Source: Apostichopus japonicus (lineage: Eukaryota > Echinodermata > Holothuroidea > Aspidochirotida > Stichopodidae). Taken from it: 64,000 nt of DNA. The notes beneath the pieces were generated by a model, which was given only the letters and a program-made list of their open reading frames with translations, searched no databases and was not told the origin of the DNA. The stretch is from NCBI RefSeq assembly GCF_037975245.1, contig NC_092562.1, forward strand, positions 25,696,554-25,760,553, written 5' to 3'. Shown here one piece after another: positions 61,235 through 64,000 of this stretch (position 1 is the first letter of the stretch; every line of letters starts with the position of its first letter). Made by a program: the position numbers and the translations under genes.

Positions 61235-62638
61235 ACCAAACTATTCTGGAGAACAGCAAATCTCTCCACAATTATCTGTGATGGCGTTATCATATCACCT
61301 AACACAAGGACGTAAGGTTGGTTCTGTTCTGCTTTATTTTCCAATGCCTGAAGGTAAATGTGGCAAGTTTGTTCCCAACCTGTGAGTGGAAGACAGGAAC
61401 ATGATATTTGTAAGATGCTAAACCAGAAATATGCATCAAATGGTTTCAATGCCTTTATATGTTTTAATCATAGTCTATTAATCATAGTCTAAGTTGCCAT
61501 GGCCATTTACAGTATTGGCAATTTACAAAACTATATGAATGGACTATTTTGTATTTGCTTAGTCATTAATAAACATGTCATGAGGGCAGAAGAGATCATG
61601 TACTCATTATGGCCAACATATATACTAAGTATGACATGAATCCAACTTGTTGAAAAATCTTGTTTTAACAATTTTTTTAGACTGCAAACTTTCTAGACAC
61701 ATCCAGCGATGTATATTAATTAATGAGATTAAATTAATTGATTATGTGAGCATGCATCTACCACCAACTGATCGTACCATGCATGAATATGTCAAATGCC
61801 AAATTATTAATATTTTAGCACCTCCATGTCATTAATACACATATCGAATTTAATCAAACCCATGTGTTTAGTATGGCTGATATACATATTCCAAGTAAGA
61901 CATCATTTCATTTTGTCGTAGACATGTTTCCAACTTTGGTGTTACACACATGCAACACACGTAAACTTGACTGCCAAGGTTCTGATATTGCCATCAGCAT
62001 ATGAACAAAACACAAACTGTACACTAGCAAATGGTCTCTACTGTTGCATAACATACTATAAGTGATATATCATCAAATGTTAAGCACGGTTTTGTAATGG
62101 GCTACTTTTAATGACATTTACACCAATAGCTTTCCTCTGATTAAAATAGGTAAGAGAGAGAGGGGAAAAAAACCCATCCCTGAACCACTAATGGTTTGCA
62201 AATTCAGTCGATGAAGTGTAAAAATAAGATTTACATATATTATCTTTTATTACATATATTATTATTTACATATATTATCTTTATTACATTTTCTTTATTA
62301 CATCTTTATTACATATATTATATTAAACAAACAACTCAAACGTACAAAGCTTATTACAACAGGCATCGAAACAAATGAACTCATATCATTGGTATTGCAA
62401 AGCTATTGCATTACAAAAGTTTATTTGAAAATTTCAAAAACGACTCAAAACGCACCTGGCAACACATATAGGCCCTACATGACATTTTGCACAAAGGGGG
62501 AAAACGTCATTACATATATCCTGACAATTTAGTTGACAGCAAAAAGTCTTGAAATATCCTTTAAGCATTACTAATGCATTCAATGAATTTGTTATCTACC
62601 TCGGGCCTTCGCTTGCAAAAACCCATTCCTAATGTTTG
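61235..62638. other. No gene seen
   Basis: Contains several TTTATTACAT repeats at 62220-62320, which on the minus strand are AATAAA-like signals downstream of the candidate last exon. Confidence 0.5.
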
Positions 62639-62840
62639 TCATACAAAGAACTGTTTATCAGACAGCAACCGTTCGTCCGTGTTTTTCTCTCCACTTAGCA
62701 ATGATGAATTTACAAAGATCGCATAATTATGCTTGTTTGAATCCCTCGAAATCAGCTGGCTACGTCCTAACTGGCGTCCTGACTTTGCCCGTAGAGTAGG
62801 CCCCAATTCCCTTGATCTAGATGATGAACACCCACATCGC
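62639..62840 (-). CDS. Candidate last coding exon of an unidentified gene
   Basis: After a good acceptor (TTTTATCCAG) one frame stays open for 66 codons to a TGA. It is more GC-rich than the flanks and has a mixed, soluble composition (CGCSSSRSRELGPTLRAK, then QLISRDSNKHNYAIF and LLSDKQFFV at the end). Several AATAAA-type signals lie 200-400 bp further downstream on the minus strand. It has no ATG of its own, so it would be a 3' terminal exon whose gene continues beyond 64000. I do not recognise the family. Confidence 0.3.
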
Positions 62841-64000
62841 CTGGATAAAATAAACTATTTGTATTGACTCAAAGCTTAATTGGTTTGCTGCAAAATAAGC
62901 TTATATGATCCTTAAATATCAGTAAAAACAAACTTCAGGTTCTTTAACAGATTTAAGCATTACCAGCATTATAATTTCAATATTAAGGTAAATGGCCATA
63001 CTCTTGATTATGTACGAAAATGAAATATGTATATATATAGTGATACCGCTATACAGTTGCAGCTATGTCATTAGCACCGATACAAACAACACTTTTTAAC
63101 TAACTTTAGCCATATATCCGTCCTCAGACTGTCAGATAAAGAATTAAATACACGAATAGTTTAACATAGTGACATCTGTAGTCCCACCCAACCTCACCCA
63201 CCCATTTGTTTAAGCTCTTTTACTTTGACTGGACATATATATTTCAATTTCTTTAATATAGCTTTCAAGTTAGAGACGTAGATTATATGATGTTACAATC
63301 ACAGAGTATAAGAATAGAAATAGCATTTATCAGTTTCATCATATCCGTTCTCTATTTACATTATACTTTTACATGAAACATCACGTAAGCATATAGGCAG
63401 CCTTTATGTTAGTCTGTTTATTTTTTTACTCTTATCTCTAAATGTAAATTTCTACAATAAAATGAAATGGCTAAGATCATGTGTAGTATCTGTTCCCTTC
63501 GGGAATGGTGATACACACCTGACGATGATCACACAGTCACAGTCCCGATGCAAGGGGACTGGGGCTGAGAGCGGATCAGTCGTTTGGTAGTTTGGTTTTC
63601 GTGCCCAGGTTCTTTCCTGGGTGACTTTTTCTTAAAAAGTATAAAATGAAATGGAAAAAAACAAAAACAGAAAACAAAACTGTAAAAGAAATAAAAAAAA
63701 TAATCCAGTACAGATTATTTTGTGACCAAGAAAGTTACGGTGAATTTGCATCATCGTTTGATGTACAACCTTTGACCTTTCTAAATATTCCCGTCATTCC
63801 TGCAGGCCTGGTGAGAGGAGAGAAGGGTAAGGGGGTTACAGCTCGAGGCCCGGAGTCAATTTGGGGGCCCGGAAAATAGGTAAGGGGCCTGGAAAATATA
63901 GGATATATGAACAATGCCTGGTGACATAAATTACCCTGTGGGCTCGATCCGGCTCTCGTCACCCCTGTACCCTGCACCCTGCAACCTGCACCCTGCACCA
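62841..64000. other. No gene seen apart from the U2-headed repeat
   Basis: The right edge (63960-64000) has a short CCCTGCACC-type tandem repeat. Confidence 0.5.
63471..63640 (+). mobile_element. U2-headed repeat, 5'-truncated, with target-site duplication
   Basis: Starts inside the U2-like head at (GG)CTAAGATCATGTGTAG and follows the 61.05-kb copy to its terminal hairpin (GCCCAGG...CCTGGG). Direct repeats ATAAAATGAAATGG flank it at 63457-63470 and 63641-63654, 14 of 14 identical. A 5' truncation plus a target-site duplication of this length is the classical product of LINE-driven target-primed reverse transcription. Confidence 0.75.

Overview
This window is animal nuclear DNA. It is AT-rich and intron-rich, with GT-AG introns, large introns full of repeats, many microsatellites and minisatellites, decayed non-LTR retrotransposons, tRNA-headed SINEs and numerous small terminal-inverted-repeat (TIR) DNA elements. 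The repeat style fits a marine invertebrate, possibly an echinoderm such as a sea cucumber, but no sequence here fixes the phylum.

Two protein-coding genes can be rebuilt exon by exon. Both lie on the minus strand, head to tail. (1) A GRAMD1/Aster-type sterol-transfer protein runs from its ATG at 29622 to its stop at 9394: 17 coding exons, all phases compatible, 748 predicted residues, in the order acidic/serine-rich N-terminus, GRAM domain, acidic linker, ASTER (VASt-like) domain, basic linker, one membrane segment, C-terminal helical tail. (2) An R3HDM4-like protein runs from 43702 to 37372: 7 coding exons, 287 residues, with an R3H domain at the C-terminus. Weaker candidates are a first exon with a signal-peptide-like start on the plus strand (49890-49950) and a last coding exon on the minus strand (62639-62840) of a gene whose other exons would lie beyond the right edge.

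Layout: 1-9.4 kb is repeat-rich sequence downstream of GRAMD1 (52-bp minisatellite, TA microsatellite, one SINE). 9.4-29.6 kb is GRAMD1; its introns hold minisatellites (15-, about 24- and about 260-bp units), LINE fragments, a SINE, an hAT-like element and a repeat with a hammerhead-like core. 29.9-31.9 kb is a nest of TIR elements with a polypurine tract. 32-37.3 kb is intergenic or 3'UTR. 37.4-43.7 kb is R3HDM4, with a SINE, an old U2-related repeat and TIR elements in its introns. 45.5-47.3 kb holds a 1.35-kb TIR element set between TA microsatellites. 50.0-53.3 kb is a decayed LINE with a second LINE nested in it. 53.3-64 kb is mostly AT-rich noncoding DNA with small repeats.

The most unusual item is a dispersed repeat whose 5' end is almost identical to the 5' domain of U2 snRNA, including the branch-point recognition GUAGUA, followed by an unrelated body of about 150 bp and a terminal hairpin. 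Three copies are present (42.98, 61.05 and 63.47 kb). One is 5'-truncated and flanked by a perfect 14-bp target-site duplication, the mark of LINE-mediated retroposition. This looks like an snRNA-headed SINE or a retroposed chimeric snRNA family.
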